DNA of 64,000 bases, from assembly GCA_030625815.1 (NCBI GenBank), contig DAOUQF010000017.1, positions 1 through 64,000 on the forward strand, read 5' to 3'. Made by a program: the position numbers and the translations under genes. This document shows, piece after piece, positions 34,044 through 43,559 of the stretch. Position 1 is the stretch's first letter. Each line of letters begins with the position of its first letter. Under the pieces are notes generated by a model. That model saw only the letters and a list, made by a program, of their open reading frames with translations, was not told the origin of the DNA and did no database searches. The stretch is from Eubacteriales bacterium. Lineage in GTDB: Bacteria > Bacillota > Clostridia > Tissierellales > GPF-1.

Positions 34044-35063
34044 ATGCCAGGTCTATTCACATCGTTTCAGGTAAAGGATTTAAGGTGTAAAAATAGAGTC
34101 GTCATGCCCCCCATGTGCATGTATAGTGCGGATGAAGAGGGGCATGCGAACGATTGGCACTTTATTCATTATGGGACACGGGCAATTGGCGGGGTTGGAT
34201 TAATTATTGTGGAAGCGACAGCCGTTGAATCGCGGGGACGAATTTCAGCAAAGGACTTGGGGATTTGGTCGGATGATCAAATTGAAGGTTTGCGAAGAAT
34301 CACGGAGACGGTTCATGCGAATGGCGGGAAAATCGCATTGCAATTGGCTCATGCTGGCCGTAAATGCGCAATCGAAACGGAGCGAATTATCAGCCCTTCT
34401 GCAATTCGATTTAATGAGGATTATCAAGAGCCAAACGAGATGTCGAAAGAAGAAATTCGCGACGTGATCCATGCATTTCGTCTAGCGGCTAAGCGGGCAA
34501 AGAAAGCAGGATTTGATGCTGTTGAGATCCATGGCGCTCATGGGTATTTGATTAATCAGTTTTTGTCGCCGTTGACGAATCAACGGACGGATGAGTATGG
34601 GGGAAATCTAAAAAACAGAACCAGGTTTTTGCAGGAAGTTATTGAAGCGGTTCAGGAATCTTGGGAACCGGAAAAACCGGTCTTTTTGCGTGTTTCCGCA
34701 GAAGAATATCACCCGGACGGCTATCATCCCGAGGACTTGATCGAGGTGATTGATTTGGTGAAGCTGTTGGGAATTGATTTGATTCATGTCAGTTCGGGCG
34801 GGGTTGTTCCTGCATACATAGTTGCGTATCCGGGTTATCAGCTTGTCTTTGCTGATCAAATTCGAAAAGCCACAGGCGTGTCTGTAATTGCCGGAGGCAT
34901 GGTTGTCAAAGTGGAAATGGCAGAGGCGACGATTCGCAATGGGCGAGCGGATCTGGTCTTTCTGGGACGAGAACTCCTTCGCAATCCTTACTGGACATTG
35001 CAAGCCGCGAAACAAGTGGGGGTTGATATTCCATGGCCGATTCCTTACGAACGAAGCAAATAA
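34044..35063 (+). CDS. namA: Old-yellow-enzyme NADPH dehydrogenase, YqjM/NamA type
   Basis: A 339-residue FMN ene-reductase, almost the length of B. subtilis YqjM (338). It reduces activated C=C bonds of enones and nitro compounds with NADPH. The YqjM-class cysteine is in PPMCMYSADEEG near residue 26; HAGRK, the substrate-binding HGAHGYLINQFLSPLTNQR and the FMN-phosphate region VIAGGM with DLVFLGRELLRNPYW are present. AAAGGAGG precedes ATG 34044, so the longer TTG-started ORF is not used. A terminator follows directly. Confidence 0.92.
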   Translation: MPGLFTSFQVKDLRCKNRVVMPPMCMYSADEEGHANDWHFIHYGTRAIGGVGLIIVEATAVESRGRISAKDLGIWSDDQIEGLRRITETVHANGGKIALQLAHAGRKCAIETERIISPSAIRFNEDYQEPNEMSKEEIRDVIHAFRLAAKRAKKAGFDAVEIHGAHGYLINQFLSPLTNQRTDEYGGNLKNRTRFLQEVIEAVQESWEPEKPVFLRVSAEEYHPDGYHPEDLIEVIDLVKLLGIDLIHVSSGGVVPAYIVAYPGYQLVFADQIRKATGVSVIAGGMVVKVEMAEATIRNGRADLVFLGRELLRNPYWTLQAAKQVGVDIPWPIPYERSK

Positions 35064-35066
35064 GCC

Positions 35067-35094
35067 AAAAAGATTCCCGGGAGGGGATCTTTTT
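35067..35094 (+). terminator. Terminator after namA
   Basis: AAAAGAT-CCC pairs with GGG-ATCTTTT around a short loop and is followed by T residues. Confidence 0.85.
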
Positions 35095-35097
35095 CAA

Positions 35098-35126
35098 TTG
35101 ACAAATGATGGGAAGACGGATACCCT
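35098..35126 (+). promoter_or_regulatory. Promoter of the MFS gene
   Basis: TTGACA (35098-35103), 17 bp, TACCCT (35121-35126). It argues that translation starts at the ATG at 35165, because the ATG at 35105 lies inside the promoter. Confidence 0.55.
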
Positions 35127-35164
35127 TTAGTTTATTAGTGGTAAGAAAGCGGGGAATATCTGTT

Positions 35165-36400
35165 ATGAAGGAACGTTGGGGAAGTTTGAGCGATGCGCAG
35201 AAAGTGTATTTTGCGATTCTGGCGTTAACAGCTCTGGCTCAAGGATTGAGCGGTGGCGTTCTGTCTAATTATTTTAAGGATGCATATCAAGTAACGGCGT
35301 ATCAACGGGGTTTGATTGAATTTCCGCGGGAATTGCCTGGGGTTTTGGTTATATTTTTTATAGCCTCATTGTCTGCTTTTTCTGATTTGAGGATTGCGAT
35401 GGTTGCGCAACTCATTGCTTTGATCGGGATCGGCGTATTGGGTGTTGCAACACCGCCCTATACAATTATGTTGATTTTTATTTTTGTCAATTCAGCGGGA
35501 ACGCATATTTTGATGCCGGTTCGAGATGCAGTTGGCATGTCGCTGATCAAAGGCAACAATATCGGAAAGCGCATGGGGCAGTATAAGGGAACACAGACCG
35601 CCTTTACCATGATTGCCGGAATCATTACCTTTCTAGGATTCCGATTGGGGTTTTTCAGTTTTACAACAAAGGTCAAATGGATTTTCTTGGTTTCTGCAGT
35701 GATCTTCTTTTTGGGATTTCTCCTTTATTTTGTATTGGAACGACATCTGGACGAGCCTATTAAGAGTCATAAAAAGATTAATTTCGTTTTTCGAAAAGAG
35801 TATAAATACTATTATATATTGGTCGTCATGTGGGGGGTGCAAAAGCAGATCATGCTTGTGTACGGTCCTTGGGTATTGATTGATTTACTGCAGAAGAAGG
35901 CGGACACTTTGGCGGTACTCGCAATGATTGGAGCGCTAATCGGGATCTTCTTTATTCCTGCCCTTGGGCGATGGATTGATCGATTTGGAATTAAAAAGTT
36001 ATTATATGTTGATGCATTTTCTTTTATTGGTGTGTATGTCATTTATGGATTTTTAAGCGCTGGGTTTGCCACAGGCAGGTTTACGGCCTTTGGAATCCCG
36101 GTCATGATCGCGTATGTTATTTTTATTCTGGACAAGATGTCCAATCAAATGGGAATGATTCGAACCATTTATCTCAGGTCCATTGTTGTGGATACGGCTG
36201 ACTTGGTGCCAACTCTTTCCTTGGGATTGAGCATGGATCATATCGTATCGATCACTTGCGCAATTGCGGGGGGGATTGTTTGGGATCTATGGGGACCGCA
36301 GTACATCTTTTTCTTGGCGGCTTCTCTTTCTCTTGTGAACGTGTTCGTCGCGTCAAAGGTTGAGGTTGGAGAGTTGGATGCCGGTGAAAAACCAGCATAG
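35165..36400 (+). CDS. Major facilitator superfamily transporter
   Basis: A 411-residue transporter with about twelve hydrophobic segments. The gene starts at ATG 35165 (MKERWGSLSDAQKVYFAILA), downstream of a good promoter, although its ribosome site (GCGGGGA) is rather far. The first loop lacks a clear GxxxDRxGRR motif; RWIDRFGIKKLL near residue 270 is the loop 8-9 equivalent. No substrate clue comes from its neighbours: an ene-reductase and a P-type ATPase, each with its own terminator or promoter. Confidence 0.82.
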   Translation: MKERWGSLSDAQKVYFAILALTALAQGLSGGVLSNYFKDAYQVTAYQRGLIEFPRELPGVLVIFFIASLSAFSDLRIAMVAQLIALIGIGVLGVATPPYTIMLIFIFVNSAGTHILMPVRDAVGMSLIKGNNIGKRMGQYKGTQTAFTMIAGIITFLGFRLGFFSFTTKVKWIFLVSAVIFFLGFLLYFVLERHLDEPIKSHKKINFVFRKEYKYYYILVVMWGVQKQIMLVYGPWVLIDLLQKKADTLAVLAMIGALIGIFFIPALGRWIDRFGIKKLLYVDAFSFIGVYVIYGFLSAGFATGRFTAFGIPVMIAYVIFILDKMSNQMGMIRTIYLRSIVVDTADLVPTLSLGLSMDHIVSITCAIAGGIVWDLWGPQYIFFLAASLSLVNVFVASKVEVGELDAGEKPA

Positions 36401-36504
36401 AAACCGATCAAAGAGAATTGCTTGGGTTCGAAATAGAAGCTGGAAATATTGAGAATCATATGGGCACCACCAATTGAATCAAGGAAGATTAATGTGAAAA
36501 CAGA

Positions 36505-36539
36505 AGACAGGCGTGTTTGGCCTGTCTTTTTGGTATAAT
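36505..36539 (+). terminator. Terminator abutting the promoter of the P-type ATPase
   Basis: AGACAGG (36505-36511) pairs with CCTGTCT (36521-36527), then TTTTT. TATAAT follows at once (36534-36539) and is the likely -10 box of the next gene. Confidence 0.75.
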
Positions 36540-36596
36540 AATAACGTGACAATTTACGGAAATTCATCGAGGGATGACAAAGGAGAGGACTTGGAT

Positions 36597-39239
36597 ATGG
36601 GAAATCAATCGATAGAGGAAATTATAAAAGAGTGGGATACAAGTGAAAACGGCTTGAGTAAAGACGAAGCGAAGAAACGCTTGGAGCGGGATGGACGTAA
36701 TGAATTAAAGGCAGCGAAACCGCCAACCATTTGGCAGCGGATTTTTGAGCAATTGAGGGAACCCATGACCATTATCCTTTTGGTTGCAATGATCGTCTCG
36801 ATGATTTTGCGGGAGTATAGCGATGTTGTGATTATCGCTTGCGTGATCCTGATTAATTTAACGGTAGGATTGGTGCAGCAAGGGAAAGCCGAGCGCGCCC
36901 TGGCGGCACTGCAGAAGATGTCCAGCCCAACAGCCTTGGTTCGCAGAGACGGTGTTGTGGAAGAGATTCCATCGGTGGAGTTGGTCGTTGGAGATTGGGT
37001 AGAATTGGAGGCAGGACGAATTATCCCTGCGGATCTTCGATTGGTGGAAACTGCTGATTTATCGGTGGAAGAGTCGGCCTTAACGGGAGAGTCGGTACCG
37101 GTTCAAAAAGATGCAAAAGCGGATATAAAGGAAGATGCAACCTTAGGAGATCGTATCAACATGGGCTTTATGTCAACCATTGTGACCTATGGCCGCGGAG
37201 CGGGCGTGGTTGCCGGAACAGGAAAAGGAACGGAGATTGGCAAGATTTCAACTATGATTGAATCCAAAGGGGAGGAATTGACGCCCCTTCAAAAACGCTT
37301 GGCCGATTTAGGCAAAATTTTGGGGATCGGAACGGTCATGATTTGCCTGTTGTTATTTGGAATCGCTTATCTGCAAGATCGTGACATGGTGGAAATGTTG
37401 ATGACGGCAATCTCTTTGGCGGTGGCTGCGGTGCCGGAAGGATTGCCGGCAGTGGTTACTATTGTCTTGGCGATTGGCGTGCAGCGGATGGTCAAGGAGA
37501 ACTCGATTGTTCGACGCTTGCCGGCGGTTGAGACCTTGGGTGCTGTCAGTGTCGTCTGTACAGACAAAACGGGAACCCTTACACAGAATGTAATGTCCAT
37601 TCGATCCGTCTATCAGAATCAGCGTTTGATCCCTATGGGTGAAGCCGGCGTGGAAGCAAACGGCGACTTGATTCGCGGGATGGTATTGTGTTGCGATGCC
37701 AGCGTGGAAGGAGATCATCGCATCGGGGATCCCACGGAACTTGCTTTGGTTGATATGGGGATATTGATGGGTGTCCGGAAGCCGGATTTAGAAAAAGAAT
37801 ATCCGCGGGTCAATGAACGCCCATTTGATTCCGGTCGAAAACTGATGACGACCGTGCATCAAGCGGATTTTGGATTTGTTGCCTATACGAAGGGCGCGGT
37901 CGATGTATTGCTTGACCGCTGCATATCGATTCAGAGCGATGGGGAACAGCGTTCTATCACGGATGAAGATCGGAAAATAATTTTGGACGCAGCAAGTCAG
38001 ATGTCGAAGCAGGCCTTGCGGGTGCTGGCATTGGCGAAACGGGAAGACAAAGAAGTCGAAGAAGAGTCTTTGATCTTTGTTGGACTTGTCGGCATGATGG
38101 ACCCGCCAAGGGAAGAGGCGAAATCTGCAGTGGAACGCTTGCGAAAAGCGGGTGTTGCTACGGTGATGATTACTGGGGATCACCGAGATACAGCCCTTGC
38201 AATTGCTAAAGAATTGGGGATTGCGGAGCGGGAAGAGCAATGCATGACGGGGCAAGAGGTCGAGGCAGTGGAAGCGGCCGAACTGCAAAGCCGTGTAGAA
38301 AAGGTTCGCGTTTTCGCTCGTGTCTCACCGGAACATAAGGTTCGGATTGTGGAAGCTTTTCGGGCTACAGGAAAGATTGTATCCATGACGGGAGACGGTG
38401 TAAATGACGCGCCTTCCTTGAAAAGTGCCGATATCGGTGTCGCCATGGGGATTACGGGAACTGATGTGGCGAAAAATGCATCGGACATGATCTTAACTGA
38501 TGACAATTTCACCACCATTGAAAAGGCCGTGGAAGAAGGCCGTGGGATTTACCATAATATTCGAAAGACCGTATTGTTTTTGTTGTCCTCCAATCTGGGG
38601 GAAGTTGTCGCCATGTTCACTGCGATTGCCGTAGGGCTTCCAGCGCCTTTATTGGCGGTGCACATTCTGTGGGTGAATCTGGTAACGGATACCTTGCCCG
38701 CCTTGGCTTTGGGGATTGACGGGAAACCAAGGGGATTAATGGAGAAGCCGCCAAGGGATCCGAAAGCGAGTTTGTTCGCAGATGGCGGTGGAATGAATAT
38801 TATTCTCTATGGGTGTTTGATTGCAATTGGAACCCTAAGCGCGTTTTATTTGGTGGCAAAAGGGGTTTCACCATCGTTGAAAATTTTTGAAATTCGAAGA
38901 ATGACAGAGATTTTGTCTCATCCAGCGTATTTGATGAAGGCGCAGACGCTTGCATTTTCCATACTAGCGCTATCGCAGCTTATGTATGCAACGACGATGC
39001 GGGATCACGCGGTTTCCGTTTTCGGTTCAAAGCTGTATCAGAATCGATTGATGATTTTTGCGATTCTTTTCGGAATCAGCGCGCAAGTTCTGGTAACGGA
39101 AGTGCCGTTCTTTACCCAGGCTTTTCATACAAGTCCATTGAGCTTTAAAGACTGGGGCATCGTGATTGCAGTTTCCTTGCTGCCGGTAGCGGTGCATGAA
39201 ATTCAAGTCATTGGGAAGAGATTATTTCGGAATTCGTAA
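36597..39239 (+). CDS. Calcium-type cation-transporting P-type ATPase
   Basis: An 880-residue P2-type ATPase of the SERCA/PMR1-like group, predicted to pump Ca2+ (possibly Mn2+) out of the cell. Seen: N-terminal cation-ATPase domain, TGES in the actuator (near 180), [10 protein letters not shown] with the ion-site Glu in TM4, the phosphorylation loop CTDKTGTLT with catalytic Asp near 323, [22 protein letters not shown] in the hinge, [13 protein letters not shown] in TM6, and a C-terminal cation-ATPase domain. AAGGAG precedes ATG 36597. The closest known type is B. subtilis YloB. Confidence 0.92.
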   Translation: MGNQSIEEIIKEWDTSENGLSKDEAKKRLERDGRNELKAAKPPTIWQRIFEQLREPMTIILLVAMIVSMILREYSDVVIIACVILINLTVGLVQQGKAERALAALQKMSSPTALVRRDGVVEEIPSVELVVGDWVELEAGRIIPADLRLVETADLSVEESALTGESVPVQKDAKADIKEDATLGDRINMGFMSTIVTYGRGAGVVAGTGKGTEIGKISTMIESKGEELTPLQKRLADLGKILGIGTVMICLLLFGIAYLQDRDMVEMLMTAISLAVAAVPEGLPAVVTIVLAIGVQRMVKENSIVRRLPAVETLGAVSVVCTDKTGTLTQNVMSIRSVYQNQRLIPMGEAGVEANGDLIRGMVLCCDASVEGDHRIGDPTELALVDMGILMGVRKPDLEKEYPRVNERPFDSGRKLMTTVHQADFGFVAYTKGAVDVLLDRCISIQSDGEQRSITDEDRKIILDAASQMSKQALRVLALAKREDKEVEEESLIFVGLVGMMDPPREEAKSAVERLRKAGVATVMITGDHRDTALAIAKELGIAEREEQCMTGQEVEAVEAAELQSRVEKVRVFARVSPEHKVRIVEAFRATGKIVSMTGDGVNDAPSLKSADIGVAMGITGTDVAKNASDMILTDDNFTTIEKAVEEGRGIYHNIRKTVLFLLSSNLGEVVAMFTAIAVGLPAPLLAVHILWVNLVTDTLPALALGIDGKPRGLMEKPPRDPKASLFADGGGMNIILYGCLIAIGTLSAFYLVAKGVSPSLKIFEIRRMTEILSHPAYLMKAQTLAFSILALSQLMYATTMRDHAVSVFGSKLYQNRLMIFAILFGISAQVLVTEVPFFTQAFHTSPLSFKDWGIVIAVSLLPVAVHEIQVIGKRLFRNS

Positions 39240-39467
39240 ATGGAGGAAGAAGCTCCATTTGGGAACCAAGTACATGCAGAAGGTCATGGAGCAATTGGAT
39301 ATAAAAATCGCCGTGGTAGATAATCCCAAGTATCAGGGGGAAGAAGTTGAACGTCGTGTTTTGGCATGTCTGGAGGGTTAAATCCGGAAATATGTACAAA
39401 ACTATACAACTATTGGCAAATAAATTGGTTATAATAATGGATAGATTTACGAAATGAGGAGACAAGT

Positions 39468-40817
39468 ATGAATCAGAAACAAAATGTGTTTTTTATTTTG
39501 GCGGCTTGGATGATTGGTTTCGGGATCGTCATTGGCCTGATTTTTCCATTTTTTGCATGGGCGCTTGGCGTCTCAGCCACAATTGCCATGTCACCGACCT
39601 TTTTTATTGCCTGCGTTGCGGCGGGGATCCTTGTCGGTGTTGTGAACATCTTATTGGCGAGGTTCACGGTTGGTGAAAAGCTGAAGCTGTTTACATCCAA
39701 GATGAATCACGCAAAGGAGAATATTTTGTCGATTTCACGTGGCGGCGACATTGACGACTGTTCGATTGAAACTTGTCATATTCCTGTGGAATCGGATGAT
39801 CAGTTCGGCGCTTGCGGCGCCGCGTTCAACGAATTGATTGAAGCGTTTGCGGCTGTGCTGAAAACCCAGGATGCAATTCGAAGCTACACGGAGATTCTGT
39901 CGAGCCAATTGGAACTGGAAGTATTGGCAGAGAATGCCCTTGAGGTTTTGATGATTCATGGAGATGCAAGCGCGGGATCGATATTATTGATCGATGGAGA
40001 GCGGTACCAGCCGATTGCGAGTCATGGAATTGAGGATACGGAATCGTTCCAGACCAATCAGGTTTTGCGCCAGGTTGTAAAAAACAAGCGCTATGAGATG
40101 ATTACATATCCGAAGGATTTGGTTGTGCGCAGTGTCTTGATGCAATATCAGCCGCGACAAGTGCTGCTCGTGCCGATTGTGTATAAGGACAAGGTCTTGG
40201 GCATTATTGTCTTGGCAACGGCGGAGACTTTTTCAGCGGAGTTGATGAAAGAGATTGATATTTTTGCCCATAGTTTGGCTTTGTCTCTGAATAATTCTCT
40301 TGAACATGAAGAGCTGCAACGCATTGCTGAGCGCGATTCGCTAACCGATATTTATAATCGACGAGCAGGTTTGAAGATTTACCGGGAAGAGTATCAACGT
40401 GCGATGCAAATGGATGCGCCATTTAGTGCGTTGATGATTGATATCGATTATTTTAAGCGTGTGAATGATACCTATGGTCACTTGATTGGAGATGGTGTTC
40501 TCAAACAAGTGACTGGAATTGCAAGGGAAGTGTTGCGAGAATCCGACATCTTGATTCGGTATGGCGGGGAAGAATTCTTCTTGGCATTGCCGAATACAGA
40601 AGCTGCAGCCGCCAAACAAATCGCAGAGCGGCTTCGCATGCGAATCGCAGACCAGGTGATGATGGTAAATGGCACATCGATTCAAGTATCGGTGAGCATT
40701 GGCTGTGGAACATTGGAATCACTAAAATTGCAATCGGAATCGGAATTTATTCAGATGATCGATGATGCGCTCTATCAAGCGAAAGAGTCCGGTCGAAATC
40801 GCGTTGTCATCGCATAA
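39468..40817 (+). CDS. GAF-GGDEF diguanylate cyclase, membrane-anchored
   Basis: A 449-residue c-di-GMP synthase. Two N-terminal helices (about residues 8-32 and 40-64) anchor it; a linker and a GAF-like sensor domain follow (about 125-275), then a GGDEF domain from RDSLTDIYNRRAG to the end. The active-site signature is intact as GGEEF in RYGGEEFFLALP, and metal-ligand IDIDYFKRVNDTYGH is present. The RxxD inhibitory site is not obvious. It is the only clearly intact signature among three GGDEF sequences in the window. Ligand of the GAF domain is unknown. Confidence 0.9.
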   Translation: MNQKQNVFFILAAWMIGFGIVIGLIFPFFAWALGVSATIAMSPTFFIACVAAGILVGVVNILLARFTVGEKLKLFTSKMNHAKENILSISRGGDIDDCSIETCHIPVESDDQFGACGAAFNELIEAFAAVLKTQDAIRSYTEILSSQLELEVLAENALEVLMIHGDASAGSILLIDGERYQPIASHGIEDTESFQTNQVLRQVVKNKRYEMITYPKDLVVRSVLMQYQPRQVLLVPIVYKDKVLGIIVLATAETFSAELMKEIDIFAHSLALSLNNSLEHEELQRIAERDSLTDIYNRRAGLKIYREEYQRAMQMDAPFSALMIDIDYFKRVNDTYGHLIGDGVLKQVTGIAREVLRESDILIRYGGEEFFLALPNTEAAAAKQIAERLRMRIADQVMMVNGTSIQVSVSIGCGTLESLKLQSESEFIQMIDDALYQAKESGRNRVVIA

Positions 40818-40923
40818 ATTTGTTTGAAGCGGTGAATTGAATCAAGCTAGAATAGCCATCCAGAAATTGGGTATCCAATAGGTGAAGAGATCAACTCTTC
40901 CATTTAAGAATGAGGAGGCTATC

Positions 40924-41130
40924 ATGAACGGATGGGCAATATTGGGATTGTTTTTACTTCTTTATGCGGGATTTGTGGTTTGGATTACAATGAAAAAACC
41001 GTCAAAACTATGGGATATGGCAAAAATTCGCGGATTCAGAAAAGTATTGGGTGAAACGGGAACTGTCATTTTCTTCTATATTTGGGCGGCGATTGCCTTG
41101 GTACTTGGAATTTGGTTATTGATTCGGTAG
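40924..41130 (+). CDS. Small two-helix membrane protein
   Basis: A 68-residue protein of unknown function with a hydrophobic helix near residues 4-21 and another near 46-66, and a basic middle (KKPSKLWDMAKIRGFRKVLG). GAGGAGG lies just before the ATG at 40924, and a strong terminator overlaps the stop, so it is a monocistronic gene. The longer ORF from 40882 includes the ribosome site and is not preferred. Confidence 0.75.
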   Translation: MNGWAILGLFLLLYAGFVVWITMKKPSKLWDMAKIRGFRKVLGETGTVIFFYIWAAIALVLGIWLLIR

Positions 41131-41160
41131 AAGCATTCGAAAGAGTGCTTCTTTTTTTTT
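41130..41160 (+). terminator. Terminator at the end of the small membrane protein gene
   Basis: GAAGCA and TGCTTC enclose a ten-base loop, followed by nine T residues. Confidence 0.85.
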
Positions 41161-41248
41161 TGAAATCTGATAGAATAGAAATGATTTTGTTAAAAGCAAT
41201 TCGGTAGTATGTCAAGGGAATAATGGAGTTAGGGTGAGGGAGTCTTAA

Positions 41249-42118
41249 ATGAAAGCGAATTTAACTTGTATCAACTGCATGTTGGAAAAAGCGGAACGAA
41301 ATTATATGAATTACGATCAAAACGAAGATGGTTTGTTGCACTTTATGAAACAAGTGTATGGAGAGATTGCAAACGCGCATGTCATGGATACGGCACCTTT
41401 AATCTATTCAAAGATCAATGCGATTTTAGAAGAAAAATTTGATATAGGCGATCCCTTTTATGCGGGAAAACGGCATTACAATCAATTTCTTTTGATGAAG
41501 GAAACAGAAATTCATCAAAGAATTCAGGCGGCGGACGATCAATTGATGAGCGCCTTGCAATTTGCTATGATTGGTAACTTGATCGATTTTGGCGCCATGG
41601 ATGAAGTCGATGAAGAGAAGTTGGAGGATTTGATTGAGCAAGCGGGGGATCAAACCCTTGATCATAGAACCTTTGTAGATTTCCGCCGGGAACTTGAACT
41701 GGGTCATAAGTTGGTTTATTTGACGGACAATGCCGGCGAAATTGTTTTTGACAAGATTTTGATTCAAACCATTCAACGGCTGTATCCGGAGATTAAAATT
41801 CAGGTCATCGTTCGCGGCGGAGTTGCATTGAATGACGCGCTGATGGAAGATGCGGAAGAAGTTGGATTGACTGAAATTGTGCCGGTTATGGGGAATGGGA
41901 CGAAAATTCCCGGGACTCAATTGGGTGTAATTAATCAGGAAGCGCAAGACGCGATTGATTCGGCTGATTTTATTTTGTCCAAGGGACAAGGAAATTTCGA
42001 ATCCCTGTCAGAGACAGGGCGGAATATTTATTTTCTGTTTTTATGCAAGTGTCAGCTATTTGTCGATCGATTTCAGATGAAACAATTTCAGGGCATTTTT
42101 ATAAAAGAACTTTCATGA
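41249..42118 (+). CDS. DUF89/ARMT1-like metal-dependent phosphatase
   Basis: A 289-residue member of the DUF89 damage-control phosphatase family, which removes phosphate from damaged or side-product sugar and cofactor phosphates. The family marks are the N-terminal CINC motif, YLTDNAGEIVFDKI with metal-binding Asp and Asn near residue 165, VRGG, FILSKGQGNFESL near 245 and the C-terminal FLFLCKC. The CxxC plus KC form is the subfamily common in anaerobes. It starts after a short AT-rich leader; the following small gene has its own ribosome site. Confidence 0.87.
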   Translation: MKANLTCINCMLEKAERNYMNYDQNEDGLLHFMKQVYGEIANAHVMDTAPLIYSKINAILEEKFDIGDPFYAGKRHYNQFLLMKETEIHQRIQAADDQLMSALQFAMIGNLIDFGAMDEVDEEKLEDLIEQAGDQTLDHRTFVDFRRELELGHKLVYLTDNAGEIVFDKILIQTIQRLYPEIKIQVIVRGGVALNDALMEDAEEVGLTEIVPVMGNGTKIPGTQLGVINQEAQDAIDSADFILSKGQGNFESLSETGRNIYFLFLCKCQLFVDRFQMKQFQGIFIKELS

Positions 42119-42175
42119 TTTTCTAAAATTCGGGTATTATATTTAGGCGAGTCTATTATTAGAAGGGAGCCGAAT

Positions 42176-42373
42176 ATGCAAGAATTGGTGAAGAAACTGA
42201 TGGATGAGACAAATTTGGATGAAATGGTTGCGAAAAAAGTGGTGGAGGTAATGAAATCATTTTTAATGGATAAGCTTCCGGCGTCGATTCAAGGACAAGT
42301 CGAGCAGATACTGGGTGGAGACGAAGGGCTGGATGCAAGTGACGTTGCTGACAAATTTAAAGGTCTATTCTAA
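42176..42373 (+). CDS. Small helical acidic protein, unknown function
   Basis: A 65-residue protein with two or three amphipathic helices, including VKKLMDETNLDEMVAKKVVEVMKSFLMDKLP and an acidic GGDEGLDASDVADKFKGLF end. The pattern resembles small DUF2267-type or similar proteins that are widespread but uncharacterised. AGAAGGGAG lies upstream of the ATG, and a strong terminator follows directly, supporting a real gene. Confidence 0.72.
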   Translation: MQELVKKLMDETNLDEMVAKKVVEVMKSFLMDKLPASIQGQVEQILGGDEGLDASDVADKFKGLF

Positions 42374-42400
42374 AAGCGGAGGAATTTCCTCCGCTTTTTT
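42374..42400 (+). terminator. Terminator after the 65-aa gene
   Basis: AAGCGGAGGAA pairs with TTCCTCCGCTT; eight T residues follow. The stop codon is next to the stem. Confidence 0.92.
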
Positions 42401-42414
42401 TTATAAAAGAGGAT

Positions 42415-42780
42415 GGTTGGCTTGATTTTTCCTGTTTTGTTTGGCTGTCTGGATGGCCGCTTGTGTGCTGGAAACAGATTTAAGCCATTCTTGGCTGATT
42501 TCAAGAGGGTGACGCCGATACTGACAGTGAGTCGGATTGTATTTTTATTAAAATCAAGGAATTTTCTTGTACTGTATAGAATTTTGTCAGTAATAATTGG
42601 AAGAAGGGCTTTATTCTTTGGCAATGTGACAAGGAATTCATCGTTATAAACTTCGAAATAATCGTCTTTCGATCCAAGGGCTCTTCAAGATTTATTTCAA
42701 TCGCCTTCAATACATTTTGGATTTTAATCACAGTGTCACGGTTCATCAATCGACCTCTGGGGTGAATTGTATCTTTCGTA
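42415..42780 (-). pseudogene. Frameshifted remnant of a GGDEF-domain gene
   Basis: On the minus strand pieces of a diguanylate cyclase appear in different frames. One reads YFEVYNDEFLVTLPKNK, where GGDEF has become YNDEF, and continues to NTIRLTVSIGVTLLKSA, the conserved strand before the last helix of the domain. The last helix itself (TQAAIQTAKQNRKNQ) is in another frame, and the stretch before YNDEF (NRDTVIKIQNVLKAIEINLEEPL) in a third. No ribosome site or full-length frame is left. It fills most of the 500 bp between the 65-aa gene and the DUF2177 gene. Confidence 0.6.
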
Positions 42781-42869
42781 TACAGGTAGCCCGGATGCAA
42801 AATATGACGAATTTTCCAGAAATCTTATTTTGGAAAATTTGGGGTATGACAATTTTAGGAGGTGTTGTG

Positions 42870-43241
42870 ATGTTTTCCATTACGCTCATCGTATTTTTGG
42901 TGCTGAATTTAATCTGGTTGGTTGGGATTGCCAGGAAACTCTATAAAAAAGAAATGGAAGGATTGATGCGCGCCCGGATGAATTGGTTTGCTGCGGGTTT
43001 GTTTTATTTTGTGTATGCAGCGGGACTCGTCTATTTCGTGATTATGCCGATGGCGGAAAGCGGAGACGGATTGATGGCTTTTCTTCGGGGAGCGGGCTTT
43101 GGCTTCGTTGCCTATTGCACCTATGATCTAACTAATTTAGCGGTGGTTGAAGATTGGTCGGTCCGCTTAACGATTATCGATATTCTTTGGGGGAGTGTTG
43201 CGACGGGATTGACAACACTATTTGTTGTTCTGATCCTCTAG
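42870..43241 (+). CDS. DUF2177-family membrane protein
   Basis: A 123-residue protein with four membrane helices. It matches the uncharacterised DUF2177 family: opening FSITLIVFLVLNLIWLVGIARKLY, a central WFAAGLFYFVYAAGLVYFV, then YCTYDLTNLA and DILWGSVATG. ATG at 42870 is chosen because GGAGG ends seven bases upstream and the family begins here; the longer ORF from 42717 overlaps the GGDEF relic. Function unknown. Confidence 0.82.
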   Translation: MFSITLIVFLVLNLIWLVGIARKLYKKEMEGLMRARMNWFAAGLFYFVYAAGLVYFVIMPMAESGDGLMAFLRGAGFGFVAYCTYDLTNLAVVEDWSVRLTIIDILWGSVATGLTTLFVVLIL

Positions 43242-43272
43242 AACAATTATAATGGAACGGGGAGTGAATGAC

Positions 43273-43527
43273 ATGCATACCGTATATATCTTGCAATGCA
43301 AGGACAAAACCTATTATACCGGTTGGACAACCAATCTGGAAAAGCGCCTAGCCGCGCATAACGCCGGCAAGGGCGCCAAATACACAAAGGGGCGTGGCCC
43401 AGTGGCGTTGGTTTATCAGGAACGATTTGAGACGAAATCTGAGGCATTGAAGCGAGAAATTGCCATTAAGAAATGGACCAGGAAAAAGAAAGAAGCAGCA
43501 GCCGAAGGATATTGCCAGAGCGTGTAA
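43273..43527 (+). CDS. GIY-YIG domain protein (UPF0213 type)
   Basis: An 84-residue single-domain GIY-YIG protein. The motif halves are VYILQC and YYTGWT, followed by the conserved Arg in LEKRLAAHN and the metal-binding Glu in SEALKREIAIKKW. Small YhbQ/YazA-like members are widespread and have been linked to DNA repair, but their role is unsettled. GGGGAG precedes ATG 43273. The next gene begins about 30 bases after its stop, probably in the same operon. Confidence 0.87.
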   Translation: MHTVYILQCKDKTYYTGWTTNLEKRLAAHNAGKGAKYTKGRGPVALVYQERFETKSEALKREIAIKKWTRKKKEAAAEGYCQSV

Positions 43528-43559
43528 AGACGGGTGTGCTATTTCGTGGAGGATTTGAG

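Noticed and set aside
39274-39381. Short ORF after the P-type ATPase, reading MQKVMEQLDIKIAVVDNPKY
   Set aside because: Only 36 codons, without a ribosome site; may be a leftover fragment but no family could be named.
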